A stretch of 64,000 nucleotides of DNA from Hymenobacter plasmatis (GTDB lineage Bacteria > Bacteroidota > Bacteroidia > Cytophagales > Hymenobacteraceae). The stretch spans positions 58,889 to 122,888 of the forward strand of contig NZ_JAJFAW010000017.1 in the NCBI RefSeq assembly GCF_020711255.1, read 5' to 3'. Under the pieces are notes generated by a model. That model saw only the letters and a program-made list of their open reading frames with translations, did no database searches and was not told the origin of the DNA. Every line of letters starts with the position of its first letter. The first letter of the stretch is position 1. The position numbers were made by a program, and so were the translations under genes. Shown piece by piece: positions 1 through 9,150 of the stretch.

Positions 1-118
1 TCGACAGTGGGTAGTAAATCATCGGCTTGTCGTACACCGGCATCAACTGCTTGCTCACGGCCAGCGTGAGCGGGTGCAAACGGGTACCGGAGCCGCCGGC
101 GAGAATAATTCCTTTCAT
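1..118 (-). CDS. rfbA: Glucose-1-phosphate thymidylyltransferase, 5' end only
   Basis: The reverse strand from the ATG at 118 reads [18 protein letters not shown] and continues to [14 protein letters not shown] before the window edge cuts it. This is the nucleotide-binding N-terminus (GGSGTRL motif) of RfbA/RmlA, which makes dTDP-glucose from glucose-1-phosphate and dTTP, the first step of dTDP-rhamnose synthesis. Only 39 residues of a family length of about 290 are visible. It is the most downstream gene seen of the minus-strand sugar operon, and rfbB, the next pathway step, lies two genes upstream. The family call is firm even from this fragment. Confidence 0.9.
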   Translation of the reverse strand, partial: MKGIILAGGSGTRLHPLTLAVSKQLMPVYDKPMIYYPLS

Positions 119-125
119 AGGGACT

Positions 126-228
126 GTCATGTTGAGCAGAGCGAAACATCTTATCAAGCTCGCACCGCATGGATTGGTATTTCTGAGAAAGGCAGCCGTG
201 ATAAGATGCTTCCTTGGCTGACGCCGAC
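126..228. repeat. Degenerate GTCATGCTGAGC-type palindromic element
   Basis: The left arm begins GTCATGTTGAGC and runs to CATCTTATCA at about 156. The right arm runs from TGATAAGATGCTTCC at 199 to about 228. The inner parts of the arms pair well and the outer parts are diverged. It resembles the better preserved elements at 2430, 43073 and 52308, and lies between rfbA and the epimerase gene. Confidence 0.6.
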
Positions 229-253
229 CTTCGGTTCGTCAGATGACAAACAA

Positions 254-1261
254 TTAGTTGCGCTCGGCAATAAACTCCTGGTTGGCCTTGAACCACTCCA
301 AGGTCTGGCGCAGGCCTTCGCGAATGCGAATTTGAGGCTCGTAGCCCAGCAAGTTGTTGGCCTTGGAAATATCCGCCAGAGAGTCGCGGATGTCACCAGC
401 TCGGTCAGGGCCAAACTTGGGCGCCAGGTCGGAGCCTGCTTCTTCACGCAGGATATCGTACATCTCCACCAGCGAAGTCCGGTCGCCCACCGCGATGTTA
501 TAGACCTGCCCCAAGGCCTCGGGCTTCTGCACCAGCGCGGCCCGGATGTTAGCCTGCACGCAATTCTCCACGAAGGTGAAGTCACGGGTCTGGCCACCGT
601 CGCCGTTGAGCGTAGGCGGCTGGTTTTGCAGGATGGCGTCGATAAACAGCGGAATCACCGCTGCGTAGGCCCCACCCGGATCCTGCCGGGGGCCGAAGAT
701 ATTGAAGTAGCGCAAGCCGACGATTTCCATGCCGTAGGTACGGGCAAACACGTCAGCATACAGCTCGTTGGCGTACTTGGTGACGGCGTAAGGCGAAAGC
801 GGCTTACCAATCCGGTCCTCCACTTTGGGCAGGCCGGGGTGGTCACCATAAGTCGAGGATGAGGCAGCGTACACGAAGCGCTTCACGCCCGCGTCTTTGG
901 CGGCGGTGAGCATCTGGACAAAGCCGCCCACGTTCACGTCGTTGGTCAGCACCGGGTCTTTAATGGAGCGGGGCACCGAGCCAAGAGCGGCCTCATGCAG
1001 CACCACATCGACCCCGGCGCAGGCCGCGGCGCAAACCGCCGCGTCGCGGATGTCACCGTCCATGATTTCCAAGGCCGGATTACCAGCAAATAGCGCCAGG
1101 TTTTTTCGGAAGCCGTTGGAGTAATTGTCCAGCGTGCGCACCTTTTTAACGCCGAACTTCAGCAGGTACTCCACAATATTGGAGCCGATAAAGCCCGCAC
1201 CACCGGTGACCAAAAAAGTAAGATTGTCGAGCGGCCGCTCGTGAAATGGGGTTTCGTACAT
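254..1261 (-). CDS. NAD-dependent epimerase, UDP-N-acetylglucosamine 4-epimerase type (WbpP/TviC-like)
   Basis: A 335-residue extended short-chain dehydrogenase. The Rossmann motif GGAGFIG is near residue 20, SSSTYGDHPGLPK gives the catalytic Ser/Thr, and YAVTK gives the Tyr-x3-Lys pair. The TYGDHPGLPKVE and LSPYAVTKYANELYA wording is typical of WbpP/TviC enzymes, which epimerise UDP-GlcNAc or UDP-GlcNAcA at C4, rather than of GalE, which is encoded separately at 2544. With the dehydrogenase at 3635 it could make UDP-GalNAcA for a surface polysaccharide; that pathway is inferred. ATG start at 1261. It is flanked on both sides by palindromic elements. Confidence 0.85.
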   Translation of the reverse strand: MYETPFHERPLDNLTFLVTGGAGFIGSNIVEYLLKFGVKKVRTLDNYSNGFRKNLALFAGNPALEIMDGDIRDAAVCAAACAGVDVVLHEAALGSVPRSIKDPVLTNDVNVGGFVQMLTAAKDAGVKRFVYAASSSTYGDHPGLPKVEDRIGKPLSPYAVTKYANELYADVFARTYGMEIVGLRYFNIFGPRQDPGGAYAAVIPLFIDAILQNQPPTLNGDGGQTRDFTFVENCVQANIRAALVQKPEALGQVYNIAVGDRTSLVEMYDILREEAGSDLAPKFGPDRAGDIRDSLADISKANNLLGYEPQIRIREGLRQTLEWFKANQEFIAERN

Positions 1262-1266
1262 AAGGT

Positions 1267-1353
1267 CAGTTAACAGTTATCAGTGAGCAGTAAACAGTTA
1301 TTCAGCAGGCTATCGAACGAGACTGTTCACTGCTCACTGATAACTGTTAACTG
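1267..1353. repeat. Inverted repeat with 31-bp arms built from CAGTNAN heptamers
   Basis: The arms at 1267-1297 and 1323-1353 are complementary with one mismatch, around a 25-nt loop. The left arm is itself a run of heptamers: CAGTTAA, CAGTTAT, CAGTGAG, CAGTAAA, then CAGTT. It lies wholly between the stop of rfbB and the start of the epimerase gene, so the operon transcript would carry a strong hairpin here. No T-tract follows, so it does not look like a plain terminator. Confidence 0.85.
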
Positions 1354-1358
1354 AAGCG

Positions 1359-2414
<1,056 letters not shown>

Positions 2415-2429
2415 GTGTTTAAATGGTTT

Positions 2430-2527
2430 GTCATGCTGAGCGCAGCCGAAGCATCTCTACCACGCAACTATTTCCGTCGATTGGATTAGTATTGAGGTAG
2501 AGATGCTTCGGCTGCGCTCAGCATGAC
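2430..2527. repeat. Perfect 32-bp inverted repeat, GTCATGCTGAGC...GAAGCATCT type
   Basis: The arms at 2430-2461 and 2496-2527 are perfectly complementary over 32 bp around a 34-nt loop. The outer ends read GTCATGCTGAGCGCAGCC and the arm continues GAAGCATCTCTACC. It is the best preserved member of a family also seen at 126, 43073, 52308 and, as a variant, 54073. It sits between galE and rfbB. No transposase is nearby, so it looks like a small non-autonomous or REP-like element. Confidence 0.9.
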
Positions 2528-2543
2528 GGGCTTTTTTAATTAT

Positions 2544-3578
2544 TTACTTGGCTAGTGTCTGCTGCCACTTCCAGGCGCTGGCCAACGAATCAGCTAGCGA
2601 CGTTTCGGTGCGGAAGCCCAATACTTCGGCAGCCTTGGTGGCATCGGCGTAGATGGCCGGCACGTCGCCAGGCCGACGGGGGCCGATGCTGTAGTTGAGC
2701 TTCTGGCCAGTCACCTGCTCAAACGTTTTCACCACTTCCAGCACCGAGTTGCCGTGGCCCGTGCCCACGTTGAATGTCTCCACTGTGTCAGTAGCCTTGT
2801 GGTCCAGCAGCCGCTGCACCGCCACCACGTGCGACTTCGCCAAATCCACCACGTGGATGTAGTCGCGAATGTTGGTACCGTCGGGGGTATCGTAGTCGCT
2901 GCCATTGATGGTCAGCTTCTCCCGGATGCCAGCGGCCGTCTGGGTAATGAACGGTACCAGATTATTGGGCACCCCTAAGGGCAGTTCACCAATCTTGGCC
3001 GACTCGTGCGCGCCAATCGGGTTGAAGTAGCGCAGCAAGATGGTGCGCAGCTTGTTGTCCGGGGCAGCCGCGACATCGTGCACAATGTCTTCGCACATCT
3101 GCTTGGTGCGGCCATAAGGCGACGAGGCGGGCTTGGTGGGCGTGGCCTCCGTCACGGGCAGCGCATCGGGGATGCCGTATACGGTGCAGGACGAGGAGAA
3201 CACCAGATTCTCGACCCCGAATTCGGGCATTACCGCCAGCAGGGCCAGCATCGAGCCCACGTTGTTTTTGAAATAGGCCAGCGGCTTCTGCACTGATTCG
3301 CCCACGGCCTTGAAGGCCGCAAAGTGAATGACCCCGGCAATATTGGGCTCGGCCGCGAACACTCCGCGCAGGGCGGCTTCATCCGCGCAATCGATGCGGT
3401 AGATGGGCACCGTCGTTCCCAGGATGGATTCGATGCCGGCCAGCGCCGACTCCTGCGAATTGCTGAAGTTATCAACAATGACGGGCTGATAACCTGCCTG
3501 GTACAACTCGACTACGGCGTGGGAGCCGATGTAGCCGGCCCCGCCAGTAACGAGAATTTTGGTGCGTGGTGTCGTCAT
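2544..3578 (-). CDS. galE: UDP-glucose 4-epimerase
   Basis: A 344-residue GalE that interconverts UDP-glucose and UDP-galactose in the cytoplasm. GGAGYIGSH is the NAD-binding motif near residue 12. SSSCTVYG and YGRTK supply the catalytic Ser and Tyr/Lys. LRYFNPIGAHES, GTNIRDYIHVVDLA and FNVGTG are standard GalE blocks. ATG start at 3578. Both the length and the lack of extra domains fit the family. It lies 56 nt after the dehydrogenase gene in the same direction and feeds the sugar-nucleotide pool of this operon. Confidence 0.95.
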   Translation of the reverse strand: MTTPRTKILVTGGAGYIGSHAVVELYQAGYQPVIVDNFSNSQESALAGIESILGTTVPIYRIDCADEAALRGVFAAEPNIAGVIHFAAFKAVGESVQKPLAYFKNNVGSMLALLAVMPEFGVENLVFSSSCTVYGIPDALPVTEATPTKPASSPYGRTKQMCEDIVHDVAAAPDNKLRTILLRYFNPIGAHESAKIGELPLGVPNNLVPFITQTAAGIREKLTINGSDYDTPDGTNIRDYIHVVDLAKSHVVAVQRLLDHKATDTVETFNVGTGHGNSVLEVVKTFEQVTGQKLNYSIGPRRPGDVPAIYADATKAAEVLGFRTETSLADSLASAWKWQQTLAK

Positions 3579-3634
3579 AAGTTAAGGGACTAGACCCTGC
3601 GGAGCCAAGTCCACATAGCATCTTTCGGGTTGAT

Positions 3635-4930
3635 TTACAGGCTCCAGTACTGGATATCCTTCATTTTGCCGCGGTACAGGCCTTTGATGTCGACCAGCAC
3701 AGCGTTGTCCGAGGTGATAGACTGGAAATAGGCTTCGTCCTTGGAGGCGTAGGGCAGGTGGCTTACGGCCACGATAACGGCGTCGTAGTCCGAGCGCACG
3801 TCGTCGTTGTGGGTAAGGCGGAAGCCGTATTCGTGGTGCAGCTCGTTGGAGTCGGCGTGCGGGTCCACGATGTCCACGTTCACCGAGAAATTCTTCAACT
3901 CCTGGATGACGTCGGCCACTTTGGAGTTGCGGATGTCTTCCACGTTTTCCTTGAAGGTGGCGCCCATCACAAGCACGCGGCTTTTGGCCACGTCCTTGCC
4001 TTTTTTAATCATCATCTGCACCGTTTTGCGGGCGATGTAGGCTCCCATGTTGTCGTTAGTGGTGCGGCCGCTCAGGATGACCTTGGCGTCGTAGCCCAAC
4101 TCTTTGGCCTTGTAGGTGAGGTAGTACGGGTCGACGCCGATGCAGTGCCCGCCTACCAGGCCGGGCGAAAACCGCAGGAAGTTCCACTTCGTGCCGGCCG
4201 CCTCCAGCACCTCGTAGGTGTTGATGCTCATGCGGTCGAAAATCATCGACAGCTCATTCATCAGCGCAATGTTGACGTCGCGCTGGGTGTTTTCGATGAT
4301 TTTGGCGGCCTCAGCCACGCGGATGCTGCTGGCGCGGTGCACGCCGGCGTCTACCACCAGCTCGTACACTTTGGCAATGGTGTCGAGGGCTTCCTGATCG
4401 TTGCCGGACACCACCTTCACAATGCGGCGCAGCGTGTGCTCCTTGTCGCCGGGGTTGATGCGCTCGGGTGAGTAGCCCACTTTGAAGTCGTTGGGGAATT
4501 TCAGGCCCGAATGGCGCTCCATTACCGGAATGCAGTCTTCCTCGGTACAGCCGGGGTACACGGTACTTTCAAACACCACGTAGTCGCCCTTTTTCAGCAC
4601 CTTGCCCACCGACGACGAGGCACCGAGCAGCGGCTTGAGGTCGGGCTGGGCGTGCTCGTCGATGGGCGTGGGCACGGCCACGATGTAAAACTGGGCCTGG
4701 CGCAGCACTTCCAGCGAATCGGTGAAGGTGATGTCGCAGCCTTCAAAATCCTTTTTTTCCAGCTCACCGCTCGGGTCAATGCCCTGCTTCATCTGTTCTA
4801 CCCGGGTGGCGTTGATGTCAAAGCCAATGACCTTGAGTTGTTTCGCGAATTCGAGGGCGATGGGCAAGCCCACGTAGCCGAGGCCGATGACGGCCAGCGT
4901 GGCCTCTTTGCGCAATAGTTGGTCGTACAC
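3635..4930 (-). CDS. UDP-sugar 6-dehydrogenase, TviB/VipA-like
   Basis: The protein (about 431 residues) oxidises a UDP-hexose or UDP-HexNAc at C6 to the uronic acid using NAD. The Rossmann motif GLGYVGLP lies near residue 15. FESTVYPGCTEE and the catalytic-Cys block GGHCIGVDPYYL (Cys near residue 263) mark the UDP-Glc/GDP-Man dehydrogenase family. The closest recognisable type is TviB/VipA, which acts on UDP-GlcNAc. I chose the GTG at 4930, 4 nt after the stop of the preceding gene, because homology begins there. A longer reading to 4990 would overlap that gene and add a basic, unfamiliar N-terminus. Substrate is inferred. Confidence 0.87.
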   Translation of the reverse strand: MYDQLLRKEATLAVIGLGYVGLPIALEFAKQLKVIGFDINATRVEQMKQGIDPSGELEKKDFEGCDITFTDSLEVLRQAQFYIVAVPTPIDEHAQPDLKPLLGASSSVGKVLKKGDYVVFESTVYPGCTEEDCIPVMERHSGLKFPNDFKVGYSPERINPGDKEHTLRRIVKVVSGNDQEALDTIAKVYELVVDAGVHRASSIRVAEAAKIIENTQRDVNIALMNELSMIFDRMSINTYEVLEAAGTKWNFLRFSPGLVGGHCIGVDPYYLTYKAKELGYDAKVILSGRTTNDNMGAYIARKTVQMMIKKGKDVAKSRVLVMGATFKENVEDIRNSKVADVIQELKNFSVNVDIVDPHADSNELHHEYGFRLTHNDDVRSDYDAVIVAVSHLPYASKDEAYFQSITSDNAVLVDIKGLYRGKMKDIQYWSL

Positions 4931-4934
4931 GTAG

Positions 4935-5561
4935 TTAATTTTTCGAGGTTCTTTTTTCGTTTTTCGGGAGCGGGCGCACTGCTTCCGCATTGGCGCTCAA
5001 CTCGTACTGTTCGCCACTTTCGGGGCAGGTAGCCCGGCGGTTAGCATCAAAGGCCAAGCGGTGGCCATAGGCACTCATCCAGCCTTGCGGGCGGGCGGGG
5101 GTGCCGTATACGAGCGCATAAGCTGGAACGTCGTGCGTGACGACGCTGCCCGCTCCCACGAACGCATAGCGCCCCAACCTTACGCCACAAACGATGGTAG
5201 CGTTGGCTCCCACGGTTACGCCCTGCTCCAGGTAGGTGGTTTGGTACTGCCCGGCGCCTTTGCGGGGGACGGCGCTGCGCGGGTTTTTCACGTTGGTGAA
5301 CACCACCGAGGGCCCCAGAAAGACGTCGTCTTCGCAGACAACGCCGCCGTAGAGGCTCACATTGTTCTGCACTTTCACGTTGCGGCCCAGGGTCACGCCG
5401 TCGGCCACAAATACATTCTGGCCCAAATTGCACTGCTCCCCGATGTCTGCGCCGGCGCAGACGTGGCTGAAATGCCAAATGCGACTGCCGGGGCCTATCT
5501 GGCAGCCCTCGTCGAGGACGGCGGTGGGATGGGCATAGTAATCAGCAGCGGGATGGGGCAT
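4935..5561 (-). CDS. Left-handed beta-helix N-acetyltransferase, WbpD/WlbB-like
   Basis: A 208-residue hexapeptide-repeat protein. Imperfect [LIV]G-x4 repeats run from about residue 20 to 150 (GPGSRIWHF, GQNVFVADGV, QNNVSLYGGV, VGAGSVVTHDVP). The blocks IWHFSHV, VFTNVKNPRS and YGTPARPQGWMS match WbpD/WlbB enzymes, which N-acetylate UDP-3-amino-GlcNAcA using acetyl-CoA. The partner oxidase and aminotransferase (WbpB, WbpE) are not in the window. ATG at 5561 is preferred over a TTG 9 nt upstream. It is the first gene of the minus-strand sugar operon, with a TACCTTTG box 27 nt upstream. Confidence 0.82.
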   Translation of the reverse strand: MPHPAADYYAHPTAVLDEGCQIGPGSRIWHFSHVCAGADIGEQCNLGQNVFVADGVTLGRNVKVQNNVSLYGGVVCEDDVFLGPSVVFTNVKNPRSAVPRKGAGQYQTTYLEQGVTVGANATIVCGVRLGRYAFVGAGSVVTHDVPAYALVYGTPARPQGWMSAYGHRLAFDANRRATCPESGEQYELSANAEAVRPLPKNEKRTSKN

Positions 5562-5587
5562 TCGGGGCAAACGCTAGTTTCAGCCCG

Positions 5588-5595
5588 CAAAGGTA
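5588..5595 (-). promoter_or_regulatory. Bacteroidota-type -7 box for the nucleotide-sugar operon
   Basis: The reverse strand reads TACCTTTG, an exact match to the TAnnTTTG -7 consensus of the Bacteroidota housekeeping sigma factor, 27 nt before the ATG at 5561. I see no clear TTTG -33 element at 19-23 nt further upstream, so this is a half-supported promoter. It would start the operon running towards rfbA. Confidence 0.45.
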
Positions 5596-5655
5596 AGACG
5601 AAGGACGGGCTTAGCCGGGCGGGCGGCGGAAATACGACAGCTAATTGCCCACGGG

Positions 5656-7098
5656 TCAGAGCTTCACGCACACGTTCTGGGCCTCCGTAAAAAACCGCAG
5701 CGCCTCCAAACCGCCTTCGCGGCCGACGCCGGAATTTTTCATACCGCCGAAGGGCGTGCGCAGGTCGCGGTGCAGCCAGGTATTCACCCACACGATGCCG
5801 CTGTGCAGAGATTGGGCCACGCGGTGGGCCCGGGTGAGGTTGGTGGTCCAGATAGTGGCCGACAGGCCGTAGTCGGTGCTGTTGGCCCAGGCAATGGCCT
5901 CTTCTTCAGTATCGAACGGCGTGAGGGTGACGACTGGCCCAAAAATTTCTTCCTGGTTGGTGCGGCAGTCGTGGGGCAGGTTTTCAAAGACGGTGGGCTC
6001 CAGGAAATAGCCCTCGGCGCAGCGGCCGGGCACCGTCACGCGCTTACCCCCGGCCAGGAGGTGGCCGCCTTCTTCGTGGGCCAGATCAATGTAGCTCAAC
6101 ACTTTCTGCAGGTGGGCTTCGCTCACCAGGGCCCCCTGTTTGGTGTCAGGCGCGAGCGGGTCCCCAATCTTCTGGGCTTCGAGCTGCTGAAGAAACTCGG
6201 TTTTGAAGGCCTCGTACACGGGCCGCTCAATAAAAATCCGGGAGCCGCACAGGCAAATCTGGCCCTGATTAGAAAAGCTGCTCCGGATGCTGGTGGCCAC
6301 GGCCGCGGCTAGGTCGCAGTCGGCAAATACAAGGTTGGGGTTTTTGCCGCCTAGTTCCAAACTCAGCTTCTTGAACATGGGCGCGGCCGTGCGGGCCAGG
6401 TGCCGCCCCGTGGCCGTGCCGCCCGTGAAGCTGATGGCCTTGATGTCCGGATGCTCCACAATAGCCTGCCCGCAGCCCGGCCCAGTGCCGTGGATAATAT
6501 TGAGCACGCCCGGCGGCAGGCCGGCCTGCATGCACAACTCGCTCAGCAAAAAGGCTGTGGCCGGCGTGATTTCCGACGGCTTGGCTACCACGCAGCAGCC
6601 CACGGCCAGGGCCGGCGCTATCTTCCAGGTGAACAGGTACAGCGGCAGGTTCCAGGGCGAGATGCAGCCCACTACCCCGATGGGGTGGCGCACAGTGTAA
6701 TTGAGGGCGATGCCCTCTTGCATGTGTGCCTCGGTGGCAAAATGCTCGGCGGCCGTGCCGAAAAAGTGAAAGTTGGAGGCGGCGCGGGGGATGTCCATCA
6801 CGCGGGCCAGGCTGAGGGGCTTGCCGTTGTCCTGGCTTTCGGCCTGGGCCAGCCGCTCCAGGTTGGCGTCAATCAGGTCGGCTATTTTGACCAGCATGCG
6901 GCCGCGCTCCTCGGCGGGCAAGGCGCGCCAGGCGGGCAGGGCGGCTTCGGCGGCGGCCACGGCGGCGGCTACGTCCTCGGGTCCGGAGTTGGGCAGCTGG
7001 CCGTAGACCTGGCCGGTAGCGGGCTCGATGTTGTCGAGGTAGCGGCCAGCCAAGGGTGGGACAAGCTGGCCGTTGAGGTAGTTCTGGATGAGTAGCAT
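5656..7098 (-). CDS. Aldehyde dehydrogenase, probable 2-aminomuconate-6-semialdehyde dehydrogenase (ALDH8-like)
   Basis: A 480-residue NAD-dependent aldehyde dehydrogenase. SPWNLPLYLFTWKIAPAL and FTGGTATGR form the cofactor site, LELGGKNP holds the general-base Glu, and GQICLCGSR carries the catalytic Cys near residue 282. The C-x-C-G context is typical of ALDH8 and 2-hydroxymuconic/2-aminomuconic semialdehyde dehydrogenases. Genes for ACMSD, 3-hydroxyanthranilate dioxygenase, kynureninase and kynurenine monooxygenase are in this window, so the step after ACMSD is the likely role. The ATG at 7098 (MLLIQNYLNGQ) is chosen; the open frame runs on to 7227 but that extension has no homology-like content. 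Substrate is inferred from context. Confidence 0.86.
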   Translation of the reverse strand: MLLIQNYLNGQLVPPLAGRYLDNIEPATGQVYGQLPNSGPEDVAAAVAAAEAALPAWRALPAEERGRMLVKIADLIDANLERLAQAESQDNGKPLSLARVMDIPRAASNFHFFGTAAEHFATEAHMQEGIALNYTVRHPIGVVGCISPWNLPLYLFTWKIAPALAVGCCVVAKPSEITPATAFLLSELCMQAGLPPGVLNIIHGTGPGCGQAIVEHPDIKAISFTGGTATGRHLARTAAPMFKKLSLELGGKNPNLVFADCDLAAAVATSIRSSFSNQGQICLCGSRIFIERPVYEAFKTEFLQQLEAQKIGDPLAPDTKQGALVSEAHLQKVLSYIDLAHEEGGHLLAGGKRVTVPGRCAEGYFLEPTVFENLPHDCRTNQEEIFGPVVTLTPFDTEEEAIAWANSTDYGLSATIWTTNLTRAHRVAQSLHSGIVWVNTWLHRDLRTPFGGMKNSGVGREGGLEALRFFTEAQNVCVKL

Positions 7099-7366
7099 GG
7101 GTAATAAACAAAAAGCAGCGCCCAGAAGAACAGGGCTTGTGCAGAAGCGTCCCCTCTCCCTTGGGTTTGCAATGTAATTGGGAAAGCAAGCACGGCGCGG
7201 GCAACCCAGAACGAACGGGCTGTGCATTGGCGGACCCCGAGAGGGCGCTAGCTAGGGCAGTTACGACATTATAGTAGCATGCTCCTACCCCAAAGCATTG
7301 TTTGGCAGCTACCCGCCAGTTGGGTGCGGCAAAAGGCACTAAGTTTACGCGGCTGTCACTACTCCT

Positions 7367-8092
7367 ATGGATTTAAAAGAATTGGAAAACGGCGTCAATC
7401 CCGACGTCCATTGGTATTACCAAAGCAAAAAGCTGCCTTTGTTTAACTACGCCAAGCAGCTGGTTGGGCGTGGCAAGCCGTTGACCATTGTAGACGTCGG
7501 GGCCGGCTCGGGTTTTTTTGCGCTGGAGCTGGAAAAGCACTATGGAGAGGCCATTGCCAAGGTATATCTGGTCGACATCGGGTATTCAGCAGCTGAAATA
7601 GCGGCCACTCAAGGACGGAAAATCGAAAAGGTTTTGGCAATTCCGCCCGTCATCGAAAATGGCCTGGTGCTGCTGATGGACGTCCTCGAACACCTTCCCG
7701 ACGACTTGGCCATGCTGCAATCCATTAAGGCAGCCTGCGTCGGAGAAGAAAACCACTTCTTCATAACCGTGCCCGCGTTCCGCTCGCTGTGGAGCGGGCA
7801 CGACGTGTTTCTGGGCCACTACCGCCGCTACCGCATTCCAATGCTGCGAGGGGTACTGACGAAAGCCAACTTCCGCAGCATCAAAAACTACTACTTGTAC
7901 GGCAGCTTATTCCCACTGATATGGGCCGTTCGGCAACTGAGCAACCTCCGGCAGCAAGACGCCGCCTCCAACATGCGGCCGGCTTCTCCGGCCGTCAACC
8001 GCGTGCTGCTGGGCCTTACCAGCGCCGAAATGAAGCTAACTACGGCCAATAAGCTCTTCGGCGTCACGTGCGTGGCCGAGGGAAGAATTTAA
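7367..8092 (+). CDS. Class I SAM-dependent methyltransferase
   Basis: A 241-residue cytoplasmic protein. VDVGAGSGFFALELE near residue 43 is motif I for S-adenosylmethionine binding, and LLMDVLEHLPDD near residue 104 is the motif-II region. HYRRYR and LWSGHD towards the C-terminus resemble Methyltransf_23-type proteins found beside glycosyltransferase genes. The acceptor is unknown. It starts the plus-strand run of membrane glycosyltransferase-like genes and is about 100 nt before a GT2 gene. ATG start at 7367. Confidence 0.8.
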   Translation: MDLKELENGVNPDVHWYYQSKKLPLFNYAKQLVGRGKPLTIVDVGAGSGFFALELEKHYGEAIAKVYLVDIGYSAAEIAATQGRKIEKVLAIPPVIENGLVLLMDVLEHLPDDLAMLQSIKAACVGEENHFFITVPAFRSLWSGHDVFLGHYRRYRIPMLRGVLTKANFRSIKNYYLYGSLFPLIWAVRQLSNLRQQDAASNMRPASPAVNRVLLGLTSAEMKLTTANKLFGVTCVAEGRI

Positions 8093-8195
8093 GCGTCGTG
8101 GGAGCGGACTCCGGTTCATCTTTGGATAATTTAAGTCAAGTATTTTCACGGCTTGAACTTCCTCGCAGTTAGTCGACGATTAATTCCTCTTCCCT

Positions 8196-9005
8196 TTGCA
8201 CGTTCTTTCCTTCGTCATTCCAGCTTACAACGAGGCCGCACGGATAGGCAACACCCTGAAACAGGTGCTCGCCTACCTCCAGACGCAGCCTTACAGCAGC
8301 GAGGTAATCATCGTCGACGACGGGTCGACCGATGGCACGGCCCAGGTTGTTGAGGACATCATTGCTTCCCACGCCTTCCACATTCCCTGCCGCCTGGTGA
8401 GCTATTCGCCCAATCGGGGCAAAGGCTACGCCGTACGCCAGGGCTTGCTGGCCGCCGAGGGCACCGTTGCGCTGTTCTCGGATGCCGACTTGTCGACGCC
8501 GGTTACGGACTTGCCCTTATTGCTGACGCCGATTCTGGCGGGGGAGTTCGATGTGGTATTTGGGTCCCGGGCCTTGGACCGCAGCCTCATTGGGGTGCAC
8601 CAGCCGTGGCTGCGGGAGCAAAGCGGCCGGTTTTTCAATCTGGTAATGCGGCTGGCCACTGGGCTGCCTTACGCGGATACGCAGTGCGGCTTTAAAGCCT
8701 TCCGGCTGGGGGTATGCCGCCCCATCGTAGCCGGCGCCACCCTCGACCGGTTTGGCTTCGACGTTGAGCTGCTGTACCTCGCCCACCGCGCCGGGCTGCG
8801 CCTTTGCGAACAGCCAGTGCGCTGGAACGACGCCACCGGCAGCAAGGTGGGCTTACTTAACGGCCTCGATGGGTTTCGCGAGTTGCGGCAACTGCGCCGC
8901 CGCGCGCAGGAGGGCCACTACGACAACGCATTGCGCGGCACGCGCGAGGCCATGGCCCGGCCCGCGGCAATAACAACTAACGACCCTTTGTCCACCATCG
9001 AATAA
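8196..9005 (+). CDS. GT2 glycosyltransferase, dolichyl/polyprenyl-phosphate glucosyltransferase-like
   Basis: A 269-residue GT-A enzyme. FVIPAYNEAARI near the N-terminus, VDDGSTDGT near residue 48 and SDADLS (DxD, metal binding) near residue 97 are typical. NRGKGYAVRQG and DTQCGFKAFR match the ALG5/DPG-synthase branch, which transfers glucose to a polyprenyl phosphate. The only start available is TTG at 8196, because an in-frame stop lies at 8181-8183. It could supply lipid-linked sugar donors to the membrane glycosyltransferases encoded downstream; this coupling is inferred. Confidence 0.82.
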   Translation: MHVLSFVIPAYNEAARIGNTLKQVLAYLQTQPYSSEVIIVDDGSTDGTAQVVEDIIASHAFHIPCRLVSYSPNRGKGYAVRQGLLAAEGTVALFSDADLSTPVTDLPLLLTPILAGEFDVVFGSRALDRSLIGVHQPWLREQSGRFFNLVMRLATGLPYADTQCGFKAFRLGVCRPIVAGATLDRFGFDVELLYLAHRAGLRLCEQPVRWNDATGSKVGLLNGLDGFRELRQLRRRAQEGHYDNALRGTREAMARPAAITTNDPLSTIE

Positions 9006-9043
9006 AGCCAACACGTGCTGCTTGCGCTGGGCCGGAGCTTGCG

Positions 9044-9087
9044 GCACCGCATCCTGCCTTCCCGCGGCGCGGTGCTGATTTATTTTT
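9044..9087 (+). terminator. Possible weak intrinsic terminator
   Basis: GCACCGC at 9044-9050 pairs with GCGGTGC at 9069-9075, followed by TGATTTATTTTT. The stem is short and the loop long (18 nt), so support is weak. It lies between the GT2 gene and the membrane protein at 9151. Confidence 0.3.
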
Positions 9088-9150
9088 AGCCCAACCTTTA
9101 TAAAAGGCAGCTTCCTATCCCCGCCTTCCGGCTCGCTTTCTATCAACTTC

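Noticed and set aside
4930..4990. Longer N-terminus of the UDP-sugar dehydrogenase
   Set aside because: The extension overlaps the previous gene, is Lys/Arg-rich and not found in the family; GTG at 4930 fits better.
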